DNA from: Pholiota molesta
Taxonomy: Eukaryota; Basidiomycota; Agaricomycetes; Agaricales; Strophariaceae
Assembly (NCBI GenBank): GCA_014925825.1
Contig: JACGCK010000034.1
Location: 248,001-312,000, forward strand
Direction of reading: 5' to 3'
Length of the DNA stretch: 64,000 bases
Made by a program: the position numbers and the translations under genes. Positions within the stretch are counted from its first letter, which is position 1; each line of letters starts with the position of its first letter. This document shows, piece after piece, positions 33,915 through 46,440 of this stretch. A model generated the notes under the pieces. It searched no databases and was not told the DNA's origin. It was given only the letters and a program-made list of their open reading frames with translations.

Positions 33915-33916
33915 TA

Positions 33917-35200
33917 TCGGCGGATATATTTAAGGTCGCTAAAGCAGGCAACTCTCTATTACGACATATCGGTGCCGTCTACATACAGGTAGGCAATTTA
34001 CGGAATTGGGGCGCACATTTTTTTTCGTCTAAAGGAAAGTGGAAAGAGAGACAAGGTCAAGCCTTGCCATGGCATTTGCGATCTCGCGTTGTAGTACAAA
34101 GCTCGCATCGTTCCAGGACCTAGATAAATGTTAGGCAGAAGCAACCTTGTGACTTCTGTTCTCCTTATCTGTCATTCACTCCTTGGTTCAGTCGCGATGT
34201 TTGCGGAACGATTACATTTTCTGTTCTATCGATAGATTGGAGCAAAATTTTTGTCTGCACTGATACTTATGTTTTCGATTATCGGAGTTGATGTCCTCGG
34301 TGTATCAGAAGTCTCTTCACTTCCTGTACCGAAACAGAACTCCCTCGATACAATGACGGTCTGTCCGCAAACCCATCCATAGCACCGCCCCACCGCCAGT
34401 ACCCTGTGACCTGGGCTCGTCAGACCTCGCGTTAGGCGCCGACGGACAAGCAAACTTGGCGTTCATCGGACTGTGAAGACAGTGGATGGAGGTCGAAGCT
34501 GCGAATGTGGTGCTCGAAGCTCGCTCTGCATGGAGGCATGAATCTCGCAGTGGCGATCTGTGTTTTTCTGTAAGCGTCTGATGCAGTTACTTTCGATGGC
34601 CCTAGATAACTGGTGTGGGTTCCGTGAAAGGTCGTATTTGGATCAAAAATGCATGAACATGGTGCGCACCTTCTCTTTGTTGACGTTAGGCTGACCCTAT
34701 GGTGATCCAGGGTGCCATGCACCTGGAACGGTGGCAAGAAAGAACAGCAGATGTAGGTGATTGGTTGCTCCTCTGGCGATTTCACCGCAAGGTCGCCAAT
34801 GTGGCAGGAGGGGCGATTTCACCGTGTCGTGCTCACCGCCGTGGTGTGCATGCAACCAGCCTCATTGGCGTCCTTGCAGGTTGAGCTCTGTTGCCCGTCA
34901 CGATTTTGCTCGTTCATGGCTATCTTCGGTGATCAGTCATCCTCATGCTTTAGTAACACATCTTCGCCTTGCTTCATGTCGCTTGACACCATGAGCATTA
35001 CTTTTGTGCGCAAACCATTGACACCTCTGAACATCAACCGCTGTTCGCCATGCCGCACTGATTTGAGTACATGAAATGGTTAATTAACACACAAGTAGCA
35101 GAGGTACATTTGACATTGCGTTGATAATAAAATCTTCACGTCCTGCGCATGTTTCTCCATGGGAAAGGCTTGTTTGGGTCACACGTCGGGGGCGCCAAAC
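33917..35200. repeat. Remnant flanks of a lost C-type F-box gene
   Basis: About 33917-34135 matches the 5' flank of C3 (45955-46180: CCGTCTACATAC, CGTCTAAAGGAAA, TTCCAGGACCTA.ATAAATGTTAG). About 34865-35150 matches, in reverse, the 3' flank of C1 (11232-11700). Between them, where the C gene should be, are ~700 bases (34150-34860) with no F-box similarity and no recognised gene. The C gene has therefore been deleted or replaced in this copy. Confidence 0.55.
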
Positions 35201-35587
35201 TTCGGAGGCCCTCTAAAGATTGGTCCCAAAGTTTGACCCATAGGTTACATATGGAATTAGCTATGGAATGAATTTATATTTTATCTGTGGAGTGTATTTG
35301 TAGAATGTCCCATTTATTCTCTTTGGAATAACATGTGCACCCTATCTGTAGACAATTCCAAATATTTTCTGAAAAGACAGTGCACAGGTTGGCATAAATT
35401 ATGTCTGTGGGATTTTCTGCAGAGACCTTTCATATGTAATCTGTGGAGTTCTTCTACAGAGAATTGTAAAGATAACCTGCAGGCCAACCTGTAGAAAGTC
35501 TCTGCAGATTATCTGTAGAGTGAAGTTACAGAAGTCTCCAAAGGTTTCTCCAAAGATTATCTGCGGAGGGGCCCCAAAGATAATCAC
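35200..35587. repeat. AT-rich stretch with reiterated TCTGTAGAG/TCTGCAGAG-like motifs
   Basis: Between ~35275 and ~35575 the sequence returns at least eight times to variants of (A/T)TCTG(T/C)(A/G)GAG or their complements (e.g. ATCTGTGGAG, TCTGCAGAGA, ATCTGTAGAG, ATCTGCGGAG). Possible short outer inverted ends, GGGTCAC near 35177 and GTGACCC near 35588, are imperfect and I see no target duplication. It could be a small transposon or a decayed satellite. Confidence 0.45.
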
Positions 35588-35752
35588 GTGACCCGGATGA
35601 TTAAGCACACATCATGGCTCCAAGCCACAACAGCAGATCGGCCCCAAAACAAGGTCCAAATTACCGGCCTGTACTCCCCGACGCGGGCCTCAATGCCTCG
35701 CTACACCGACAACCAAGCTCGAGAGATCTTGCCCACATCCGCAAACCATCCA

Positions 35753-37222
35753 ATGCCCTCCCCCACCTCGCCTCCTCTGGCTCACCCAATATCTTTGCTC
35801 CCATACGAGATCCTTCTTGAAATCTTCATCCACTGCCTCCCGCGCTACCCTCTCCTCCAACAGCAGCCAAGCACCACGTCAGCGCCGATCCTACTCTGCC
35901 ATGTCTGTTCGTCTTGGCGACGGCTCGCGCAGGCCTTCCCCACCCTCTGGACACATCTTTCTTATGAGTTCCCTATCGTAGCAATACATGGGCCCACCTT
36001 CTGGACATATGAGTTTGAAGAGCGCGATATCGAGTTTGTTCGCTGGTGGAAAGCGAAGCAGGGTGGGATCCCACCGCGCCTTGCCTTCAAGGTGGGCCAG
36101 ATAGGCCGTGGCAACGAAAACCAGAAGCCGACGACGAGCAACGCGGTATTCCTTTTCGATTATCTGACATCGGCGCAATGTCTCGAACTTGATATGTTCT
36201 TCTGGGACTGGATCCTTACGAAGCTTGTAGCTAGACATCCAGTCAACTTCCCTAGCCTCCATACGGTGCTGACAGAGGACGAACACACATTGAGTGGAAC
36301 GCACCCATTCTACGACCTCCAAACCTTCCAGACTGCTCTATCCCTCCCAGCACTGCGGCGTCTATCCCTAATGGAGGTCAAATTCTTGAACGCCTTTGTT
36401 TTTCCCACTCAGTGGTCTGCCCTCACCCACCTCTCCCTGCATGCCTCAGTTTCTCTCCTTTCCTGGTTCTCCCTGATCCGCGCCGTCCCTCGCCTCCGAT
36501 GGGGGCACTTCGACCTCACCCTCGACACTCCGCCGTTCGATATCCCCCACGGGACCCCCCATCCTCCGCAGTGCACCATTCCAGGGCTGACGACACTCTC
36601 CGTCGTTGTCCGCAGCACGCTCGAGCGCAGCGCCGTATTCCCCCTCAGCGCCCTGTTCACGGGCCTCCACCTCCCCGCCGTGCACACGCTCGCGCTCTCC
36701 ACGCCCGGCGCGCGAGTGTGGGAAGACCGCCGCGCCGTCCGCGAGCTCTGCACCGTCCTCACCTCCGCGCCGGCGGTGACGGCGCTCGCGCTGGAAGACC
36801 CCCTGGACACCATCGCCCCGTCCGCCGCCGCCGCGCTTGAAATGCCCCCGACCGCCCTGCCCACGCTGCCCGACATCGACCACGCGATCTGGCACCAAGC
36901 GCCGGCGCTCGCCCGGCTGCACCTCGCACTCCCCGCGCGGCTCGCGTTGCGCATCGCTGAGCGGGACGCGTTCCTCGCGCTGTTCGTGGGCCACGTCTTC
37001 GGCGCGGAGTGCGCGTGGCTGGATCTGCGAAACCCCGCGTGCCCGGTGCGCGTGGTCAAGATCAGCAACGGCGCGCCGTTTTTTTCTCGGACGGGGGACG
37101 CGGCGATGGCGAGGGTACGGGCGAGTGCGGCGGGGGCGCCGGGGGTCGTGCTGGAGCTGAGTGCGGGGCTGGTAGGGCCGGCCGCGGAGGGTGTAGGGAG
37201 GGAATGGGGGCGGAGGGGTTGA
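35753..37222 (+). CDS. F-box-like protein, type B (copy B3)
   Basis: This intronless gene of 489 codons starts at MPSPTSPPLAHPISLLPYEI; the frame is open farther upstream to 35588. The F-box-like motif and GC-rich leucine/alanine-rich body match B1 and B2. Near the C-terminus one base is missing relative to them, so the protein ends ...GREWGRRG instead of ...GREWGAEGLS, a minor change. It is convergent with A3 across spacer S1. SCF adaptor role by family only. Confidence 0.82.
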   Translation: MPSPTSPPLAHPISLLPYEILLEIFIHCLPRYPLLQQQPSTTSAPILLCHVCSSWRRLAQAFPTLWTHLSYEFPIVAIHGPTFWTYEFEERDIEFVRWWKAKQGGIPPRLAFKVGQIGRGNENQKPTTSNAVFLFDYLTSAQCLELDMFFWDWILTKLVARHPVNFPSLHTVLTEDEHTLSGTHPFYDLQTFQTALSLPALRRLSLMEVKFLNAFVFPTQWSALTHLSLHASVSLLSWFSLIRAVPRLRWGHFDLTLDTPPFDIPHGTPHPPQCTIPGLTTLSVVVRSTLERSAVFPLSALFTGLHLPAVHTLALSTPGARVWEDRRAVRELCTVLTSAPAVTALALEDPLDTIAPSAAAALEMPPTALPTLPDIDHAIWHQAPALARLHLALPARLALRIAERDAFLALFVGHVFGAECAWLDLRNPACPVRVVKISNGAPFFSRTGDAAMARVRASAAGAPGVVLELSAGLVGPAAEGVGREWGRRG

Positions 37223-39187
37223 GTTAGACGAGATATGGGATATATGGGCTTTTAAATGCGCGTTGAGCATTAAAATGACACCCAACGACTCAATGGCCTA
37301 CGTATTGTGTGTCTGCGATCCTGTATTTTGCGTAAACTCTGGATCACTCTATTTGCACTCTATATCGGCATGATCTTGCAAAGTAATACAGGTACAACAT
37401 CCCTATACAGACTCGGATGCACCAAAATCCAATCCCCAATTTGCATACACTTCGCATGGCCATGGTGCACAAAGATTTGCGCGCTCGTCGCGCCTGAGCG
37501 TGTGGCTCGCGTTGCGGCACCCCACGTGACCACCGCGTGCAGCGGTTCTTCGTCACACATCACAATCGCGCCCACCTCTCCCTCTATCCTCTTCCACCCG
37601 ACTGGCGCGCTCCGTTGACGCTCTTCAGCTTCAGACCCAAAGATCTCCGTTCTATGCCGCCTTTTAACCTCATTCGAACCGTCACTCACTGCCAGCGCTC
37701 GCTGTGTGGGCCCTGATCGATCCGCGACGGCTACTGCTGCGTCGTCATACCACTTACATGCCGCGCAACAAAAAGCACGAGCTCAAGGACACCAATTATG
37801 ATTAGGGATTCCTCTACACGGGCTTCTACGATGGAATGCGAGCGTACGTTCTGAGAGTCAGCGCACCCCGCGATGGTGAAAGGTGTGTGGCCTCTTCCTG
37901 CCTCATCCAACCTCAATCCTCAACCGTGTCCAGACAAAGCGCGTCCTCTACGCCAAACTTACCCAGCGAACTGAGAGCGTTATCAGGCTTCAAGCTCAAG
38001 GGGCACAGCCGCCATCGGATGTACGAGCCGCGAAACGGAGATGTGCCGGGCGTGCGACGCGGATGTCGTGGGGTTGACGCGCCTCCGCCGCCTCGGAATC
38101 ATTCGCATGGACGACGGGGTGCTGGGGACGGGGACAATGACTGTGTTTAACTCGGTCCAGGTGCGTTACGTGGATATATTTTCTTGCTTCATTTATTGAG
38201 CATCTTGGAAGATCCGCTGCTCACGCCGGCATATGGTGACAATCGCACAACCTGGCTACAGCGTGCCAGTGTCCCTTGGGGCCTGCACCCCAGAAACGCT
38301 TCGCCGTCGCGAACACGATGTCATCACCGCCCCCAGCCGTCAACAACATTCACGACCGCCATCTAAATGATGAAGCGTTTGAAGAAAAAACCATCAGCCT
38401 GCTTCGTCGATCCTAGCGCCACGCCATCCGACACCCCATCGCTCATCTCTCCGCAGGAGCAGACCTTGCACCCCATCCTGGGGAGTGTGGGCGGAGGGCT
38501 TGTGCCGGACCTATACAGGGACTTCAGTCGGGAGGATCACCGCTGGGGCAGGAGGAGCACTGAGGGAATCTGAGGGGTATGTTCGTGGTTTAGTACGTTG
38601 CGTAATATGTTATTGACGCCGTCCAGATCCTGTGAATGGACACGCTGGCCGCCCGTTCTCTTCGTCGCCAACCTTCGTTCGCAGGCACTCATAACGAAGG
38701 CCGGCCCTCGACGAATTCTTTACGAATTCTTTGGGAGCGCGTCAGGTAGATGCGGTGCGGAACCGACTGAGCTCAATGCGGTTGGTTTGTTCGACAGCTG
38801 CTGAATATCGTGTACTGGCGCGGCGCGGGAGCTGTGATGCAGGGGGTATATATCGCGCCCCAAGTGCGGTGCTCCTTGGCGGCGGTCAGGGATATGGTGA
38901 CGCCGTGATTGCTTGGGATCACGAACTCGTTCCTCGAGGCCATGGTGTAAGTAGACTACATCTCCGTTTCCACCATAGTCGCTCACGATCCATTGCAGCT
39001 TCGGAGACCAATAACTACTCCAATACCTACTTGAAACTCGACCACCCGCTCCAATGCCCGCGCTGCGTCGCGATGTGGAGCGCTGGATGGATATTTCATC
39101 GGCCGCTCTTCGTTCCATGTCTCTGCGGAACAGTTATCGGTATCAAGCAGATAACAACGTACAAATGTTGGTAATAGTTTTAAAATT
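37223..39187. repeat. Spacer S1, copy 3
   Basis: Colinear with 24984-26970 (e.g. the ACTGAGGGAATCTGAGGGG segment near 38555 and GGGGGTATATATCGCGC near 38843). Several short open frames without recognisable domains are interrupted by stops. A TAAGTAG ... CATTGCAG splice-like pair persists at ~38948-38999. No intact gene called. Confidence 0.65.
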
Positions 39188-40618
39188 CTAATTTCCCGCA
39201 CGCCATTCCTTCCACGAGTCCGCAAAATCAGTGAATGGTTGTGATATGACGTGCAAAGCAATATTCGACGCATTCCCGACGCATTTTCGAATACTCGGTG
39301 GTTTCCGGTGCGTGTCACTCTCGGTTTGGTGACTGGGCGATGCCAATCCGGGGTCGATGACGGTGATGGTTTTGATAGGGCACATGGGGTTGTCGAGGTC
39401 CAGCCAGCGATTATTGGAAAAGAAGGCACTGCGCGCGAAGATAGCCAACTCTTTCTCTGCGTGTGCCTCGCTTTCACGGTCATCGTAATCGCGCGCTATA
39501 TACAGTTCGAGTTGTAGATGAACTAACTGAGGCACACAACTCCAGATAGGCCCGACGCCGCCGACCGCGGCGGCGGTCCCTTTGGCATAATCCAATTCGG
39601 CACGAGAGAGATAGTTGTATTTCAGCAGGGTGAGATTCTGGAGGGCAGGCGCAGACTGGAGGATGGCATGGATATCGGTGATGCCGCTGTGGTCCCACCA
39701 TTGCCCGATGACAGACGCCAGAAAAAGATTACGGAGGGCAGGTAAACGCAGGCCCACAAAAAGTGGACTGAGTAGAGAGTCGTTGCCGTTGTTGTCGCTG
39801 GACCGAATGAACAAGGTGGACAGTTGCGGGAGAATGCGTGGGATAGGGTTTGCGTATTTGTCGGGGTCGGATGGAGTGTGATGATTGAAGTAGATGTACG
39901 CCCATTGTAAACGAGGAACAGCCGATGTCAAGTGGACCCAGAAATCAAGAGAGATAATGAAAGTGGTGATGGATAGGTGGGTCAATGTCGCCCATTGGGC
40001 GGGGATAGAGGTATCTTTGAGAGACTGGTTTTTGTCGACGATGGCTAGACGTCGCAATGCTGGGAACATATGATGGAAATAATGGTTTGCGCGGGAGCGC
40101 GGTGGACATTCATATGCCACCAGAGTATGGAGATTTGGAAATGTGACAGGCTCTCCGATTCTGTACATCGCGGCTGGGACTAGGTCCCAAAAGAGCGGCT
40201 CGATCTCCAGGTGCTGTGCCGTGCTCAGATAGTTCATAACAAGAGCAACAGTTGTTACGTCTCCAGCTAGAGGTCTTGATTTGTTGTGATCTCCGTCAAT
40301 AGCAAGGCGGAGAAAGGGCGCAATTGAGCCCTGATTCTCTTTCCACCATCGGATAAAGTCGATCTCGTTCTGGACAAATGCCCAGCCTCGTAATGTGAAG
40401 CAAAACGATAGGCGCGACCATAGGATAGGAGTTGTGAGTGCGATCGCTCTCCAAGAAGAGCAAATATGGCATAAGAGTAAAGGCGCGATCCTCGTGTTGG
40501 GCTGGCGAATTTCAAAGCGGTCTTGGGGAAGACAACGGACAAAGATCTCGAAGAGAATGTCGTAAGGAACTGTGCTTATCGGGCTCTTGGTCGAACGGTT
40601 GGATTCTGATGATGGCAT
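39188..40618 (-). CDS. F-box-like protein, type A (copy A3)
   Basis: This intronless 476-codon gene begins at the ATG at 40618 (MPSSESNRSTKSPIS). It is almost identical to A2 over its whole length, with a handful of substitutions (such as PNTRIAPLLL for PETRIAPILL in the F-box region). The same leucine-rich repeats follow. Convergent with B3. Together with A1 and A2 it shows that the A frame has been maintained through duplication. Confidence 0.83.
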   Translation of the reverse strand: MPSSESNRSTKSPISTVPYDILFEIFVRCLPQDRFEIRQPNTRIAPLLLCHICSSWRAIALTTPILWSRLSFCFTLRGWAFVQNEIDFIRWWKENQGSIAPFLRLAIDGDHNKSRPLAGDVTTVALVMNYLSTAQHLEIEPLFWDLVPAAMYRIGEPVTFPNLHTLVAYECPPRSRANHYFHHMFPALRRLAIVDKNQSLKDTSIPAQWATLTHLSITTFIISLDFWVHLTSAVPRLQWAYIYFNHHTPSDPDKYANPIPRILPQLSTLFIRSSDNNGNDSLLSPLFVGLRLPALRNLFLASVIGQWWDHSGITDIHAILQSAPALQNLTLLKYNYLSRAELDYAKGTAAAVGGVGPIWSCVPQLVHLQLELYIARDYDDRESEAHAEKELAIFARSAFFSNNRWLDLDNPMCPIKTITVIDPGLASPSHQTESDTHRKPPSIRKCVGNASNIALHVISQPFTDFADSWKEWRAGN

Positions 40619-43600
40619 CGTCGTGGAGGCAAACGCAGCGGCAGAGCGAGACGTTGAAATTTTGAAATCGGAACAGGGCTGAGGGCATCGACAATTGAAT
40701 GAGCTGAAACGATCAGGTGATTTGGCCCGATGCAAATGCCTCATCGCCTGCGCGTCGCGCAAGAATATGCTAACGAAGATTGTCGAAACCATTCATATTA
40801 TTAAAATCACAATACACAGAGCAAATAACATTCAAGTCTACATAACACGACGACATCTTGTTTCAAAGGCCAACAAAAACTAACATGTAGCTGAGACTGC
40901 CAAGATTTTTTATGATGTCAAACCAAACCGAATTGATAACCTGCAGCATCATCTCGAGAAGCGTACGCTCGGAAGCATATCCAAGGTGCTGCCTGGGTGC
41001 TACAGAAAATGCAGCATGAGCAAGGCTTCTCCTCGTATTCAGCGGAAATTTTGCCATGAACAGATAGATGCACACGCTTGACACAAGCAAGCGATTGGTC
41101 GTCGCCGGTGTCCAGATAGAAGAGCTGGGCAAGGGCTCTTTGAGTCCACTAGAGAAGCAGGACGGAACATATCAGCATTTTCTGAAGAGTGGCCGATGAC
41201 ATGCGAATGTACGAACAACAGAGGCCTGCTATAACGCCTCGCAAAACGCGGGCACGCGCAACGCTGCTCGTGGTCGAACGAGGCGACAGCCTGAACCAGA
41301 AGAAAAGTGAGTCAAATGTCCACGGAATGCAGCGGGGTAACTTACAATCCTTTTGCAACGTCAGAACATGCGGATGCGCATCGTCTTTTCACCGTCCACA
41401 GTGCGCACTGTGTCGAAGATCACCGAGAGCACTAGAAGAAGTTAGGCGCCCAATCAAGATCCGCGTTTCCTGCCAACTGAACACCCTGTCGCACCAAGTA
41501 CATCAGCGCCCAACTCAGTACACGCCCCCAAGACGGGACACACCTGAGACATTATCTGGTCCATCATCCCCAACAGGGCCGGTCAACAGGGCCAGTCAAT
41601 ACGCCTCGCGTTGTTCGTGATGTTGCTGGGTTTGGGGACGTGCGCTAACGTCCCGCGCCGCACCTGCGCATGTCCCTAACCTCATGCCCAAACGCCCAAA
41701 CGAACAAACCCCGCGCGCACGCAGCGTCCTACGGCCCTTATTCCATGTTGATGTTGTCTGCGCGCCATCGCGGCGGCGCGCAGGCACCTGGAGCGCAAAG
41801 AGCTAGCGTGGACTAATCTTGGAGCGGGTCGTGCGGATCTTGCGCAGTGGTTGGTCTTCGAGGCTACAACGGATCGTGAGCGATGACGCAGGATACGGAG
41901 ACGCAGGCCACTTACAACTGCGGCCGCGAAAAACGAGTTCATGTCCAGCTATGTCCAGTTGATGTCCAGTTGTGATGGGATACGGACGAGGGCATGGTCT
42001 GCAGGGACGAATCGGCTGCCGCGAACGACATCAGCAGAGGTCAAACACAGGAAACACCACGACGCGACTCACTCACGCGCATAAATCCCAAGCAGGCTTT
42101 CCCTTTTCATCCCCTTATCCCTGCCTCCAGTCCAGGTTCAACGCGCTGTATGTACAGGTCCCGCACGAGCCCTCCGCCCGAGAACGTGCTTGCCAAGACG
42201 ACATTCGAGATCGGCTCCTGCGCCGAGGGCCGCGACGCCGTCAAGGGAAATGAAGATACGCGGTGCGGTGCGGAGCAGTGGGTTTGGCCTGGCTCGCTGG
42301 GAGCGACGCCGTGGGGTGAGGTGAGGCTGGCTGGTAATCTTCTCTACGCGCTTCGTTGGTTGAAGGTCGGTCGTGGGTGTTGGTCGTAGCTGGGAACGGT
42401 GACGCCGTCGTGAACACACGCGGCGCCTCTGGGGTGCAGTGTTACTGGCACGCGGTATCAGCACCGACTAGTTTGTGCAGGGCGTTAGATGGAGTAGTAT
42501 ACAAATAGTCAGCGTAGCGCACCTGGACCACGTTGGTAAACAAGCCCTTAGCTATGTCCACTTCCCCAGCGCCTGCCTGCAGCCTTAGCATCCTCGCCAA
42601 TGAGTCCCAGGTAGCGGAGGCGCGTCGGCCGAATGATATCCGCGTCGAACGCCCTGCAATTCATGGCCCGTGCATCGACTACGCGTCTATACCCTGCAGC
42701 TCATGTTCTTCGTGCGCGGGATGTGAGTGGCACGACGACGCAGCGTAGCCGTCGCGGATCGATCAGGGCCTGTACAAAGAACCTTGGCAGTGAGTAACGG
42801 TTCGAGTGATACTGAGAGGCAGTATAGGATGGGCGTCTTGGTGGGCATCGGAGTGGACGGGGGGTGTCGACGGAACGCGGCTGGGACATTTTCGTTGGCG
42901 GTGCTGAACGTGGGGGCGGAATTGAACGTTGGAACTCGGAGGGGTAGGTATACGGCGCTTGGGTCCTCTTCCTGAATAGATGAACGACGAGGTCAGATAC
43001 GCAATATATGGAATAGAAGGACAAGGACCAGGATGTACACACCTGATATAATGATCGATGAAGCAGCCGTGCACGACCAACCCCACACGCACTGGTCTCA
43101 GTGAGTCGAGTGGATGAGTGCGAACGTCAAAAGACGGCTCGTGCTGAATGAACCATTTAGATTCGGGTTTCCCCAGCCCAATCTTGACTTTGAATGTGAG
43201 CCACGGATGATAGGACTGAATTCGAACTGAGAGCGTGCCAGTCAGGAAGAGGCTGGAAGAGGATGGACGTGGGAAACATCGGGTCGATTGTGATGTTCGT
43301 GACGAGAAACCAAACGTCACACTGTGAAGTGTACCACCACTACCTCCCACCAAGGGATGCACGCTGCTTCTACTTGAGGCGTCCACCAACCTCGGTTCCT
43401 AGGCCCCAAGCGGCCTTACCATCCCTTACTTTCCTCACTGTCATTTCCCAGACCCATCTCTGCCCTCTACTACACCAGCCACCGTCCGCCGTTGGCCATT
43501 GCCTCTGATCTACCCCTGCCTGCACGATCCCGTTGCCACACGTATCGCTTCGCTTGCCCGTGCCCACGTCGTCTGTCGGTGTCCAGGGCAGATGGAATGG

Positions 43601-46440
43601 AATATCCACATGACGAGTGACGCGGACTATGGGCGGTCGGGAGTACGACTGTGCGCTGGATTTGCGGGAAGGGAAGATCCCAAATTTGAAGTGGTGTTCC
43701 GATGAGGATGGTCATCTGCTGTGAGTCGTGAGGCTATCGATGCATTCTTTTCCGCCTCCGTTATCGGCTGCGGTTTCCGCCCTCCTTTACGTTTGTTCAA
43801 GTGTTCGACTTACCTGTACCGTTGCTGTTGGCCGATGTTGATGTCGGTCAATGTTGAAGTCGGCGTTGTTCGCGGTCCGTGCAGGCTCTGTTTCGTCGTC
43901 CGTGAATCTGGAGGCACTGTCATGCCGCTGTTCCTGCCCTCCTCTGCTGCGCGATCCTCGTGTCTTCTGCCGCGCGCATATTCGGCGCCTATCCTCTCGC
44001 AAACTTGCAGAGGTTATCACGACACGTCCTCACTATTCCAGCCCCACCAGCCAGCCTGGACATCCCTCCCTCGCCGAAGCCTGGGCTTTTTTTTCCCCAT
44101 CTCATCTGTGCGTTGTGTTTCGCCTGCAATGACCCGCATGTACCGCTGCCTTTCTTGCCATATTGACCTGCCATCCATATCCACCGCCTTGCCCGCCCGT
44201 CGCCCGTGCGTTTCCGCGTGTTCTTTATCCCCTCTCCCGCTTGCTTTTTCTTTTTCATATACATGCTGCAGCGCAGCGGAGGAAGAGGATCTATGTCTAG
44301 AATCATTCGGCGGTGCACTTGCTTGTGTCCACCCTCCGTGGCCCCTCGGGCGGCGGGCGCGGGGTGAAAATGGGACATCGTGCTCCCGCGCGCGGGAGGG
44401 CCTCGTAACTGTAAGCGCAGGGAGGACGTTGTGTGCTGCTGTCCGTGGCTCTTGAAGATGTGCCTCCACCTCAACCCGAATCACAGGCAACGTCGGTCAG
44501 GCAGACCTGCTGTACGCGCATCGACATCGATCGCGCGTGAGCGGAGCAGCGCGCGCTGGGCGCGCGGCCCGTTGGATGGCGAAGGCGGCGCCTGGGTCGC
44601 GTTGGCCTGCGCGGTCAGGATTCCCGCGCAGCAGGGTCCGGTGCTGGCCCTCTGCGCCGAGCTGGTGTGCGCGGCGGGTGTCAATGGGGAACGCGGAACA
44701 GGCTGGCTGTCTATGAACAGCGTGTATGCGTGCTCTTCTGGGGCGGTTCTCCCCTTGTTCCTGGCTCGCCCCTGGGCTTGAATTCAGGCGCATTCGTGAA
44801 CGAAGAGGGCGAGCTGGCGTGCAGGCGGGCCTGATGGGTGGGTATCTTTGCGTGTTCGATGGAAGAACGAGGCGTGGCGTGGCGGTATGTGGGGATCGTG
44901 AGATGCCGATGTTTTCCGCGTATGACAGACGCACGTAATAAGTACGCGCTCGCTCGTCCGATACTTCTCGAAGACCGTCTGCGGCTTCGATAGTGAATTG
45001 GTGCTAAGGATGGCCCTTGCGGTTGGATGGATACCTATGTATTGTTTCACAATACACATTCAAATTCAATTCTTCTTTGAGCCGCTGGTTGACGCATCAT
45101 CGTCGTGACGAAGTTTGTATAGATGGTTCTGTTAGTTACGAACGACACGGAGACTTCGAGTTACCCCGAGGTGTCTTCATGATAACTTCAATATATTGCT
45201 TTCTCTGAATGGGCGTCTAATGACCGAAGAAGATTTGAAATCAAAGAAATCATGGACACATTGAGTAACATAAATCACCACTGATTAACAGCATAACATA
45301 TTAGATCTATGTAATAGCCTGCAGTAGAAATGTAAGCTAAAATGTAAACATCAAGTGGAGGGCGATGAGGAGTCCATGCGGCTGAGTACGAAATGCCTCG
45401 GTGACGCTGAAGAGAGTCAAAAATTTATGATACAAGTAAATAAAAAGAGGAAGCGGAAATTAAAGAATGGGGCGGAAGCGATGTTCAAATAAGTATTGAA
45501 TAAGTATATCTACGATAGGATAAACCGAGTGGGGGTCTGATAAGATACAAAGATTACCGAGATACAAATTGGCGGCGGGAGGAGATCAGAGTAGGTGGGC
45601 GTTATATGGGGTCTGTGTTCGTTAATGCGATGAACGGGAGTGAGGACTGACGCGGCCGGGCGACTGGCAAATTCGGGAAATAGATCGAGGACATGGGCGA
45701 CTTACTGCATATCGTGGGCCGTACAGAGTTCATCGGAGCCTGGGGGAAGTCGTCAATGTCATCAAAGATCGGATGGAGAGAATTAGTCTGGGGAGAAATG
45801 TGGGATGAGAAGACATTACTTGTCGAAAGGAGGGTGTAGCTGGCGGCGCGCATTTGTATTTATACTAGGGAAATGGTCGTTATCCTGTAATCTAATCGAT
45901 GTGAAAGGGCACGTTATTTCGGACAGAAGGCCGAGCTATACCGAGGCCGGGACTATCGACGGATATCTAGGTCGCTAAAGTAGGCAACTTACGACAGATA
46001 TGATATCTGTGCCGTCTACATACGTACAACAGGTAGGCAATTTATGGAATTGGAATGCGCCTTTCCTTCGTCTAAAGGAAAAAGAGAGACAAGCACAAGC
46101 CTTGCCATGACATTTGCGATCTCGATTTGGAGTACAAAGCTAACAGCGTTCCAGGACCTAAATAAATGTTAGCCAGAAGCAAGGATGCCCTGGCTTTATG
46201 CGGCCTATAACGAGGTAAAAACATGTGTTTAACACATGCGAGTTGAGTTAATTTCGGAAGGGAGGTAGCCCATCCTCCTGGAGACATAGCAAATTATTAG
46301 TGTTTACGTGAAATAAAATTTGCCGCACTGCGGACGGCAGGGCAGAAGGCGTTGCGGCGTTGCGAGTCATGCGCTATGAGAATACTTAAATTGACCGCCT
46401 ATAATGCATAACTGGTCAACCGGCTAATTGAACGAGTTAC
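40619..46440. repeat. Duplicated segment R, copy 3
   Basis: Colinear with 28402-33153 and extending into the 5' flank of C3, including the empty sites for the pogo-like element (~46265) and the 759-bp element (~45955). Relative to copy 2 it has an insertion around 42950-43200 and lacks the 147-bp tandem duplication. GC-rich decayed coding-like blocks alternate with AT-rich DNA. No intact gene is recognised. Confidence 0.65.
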
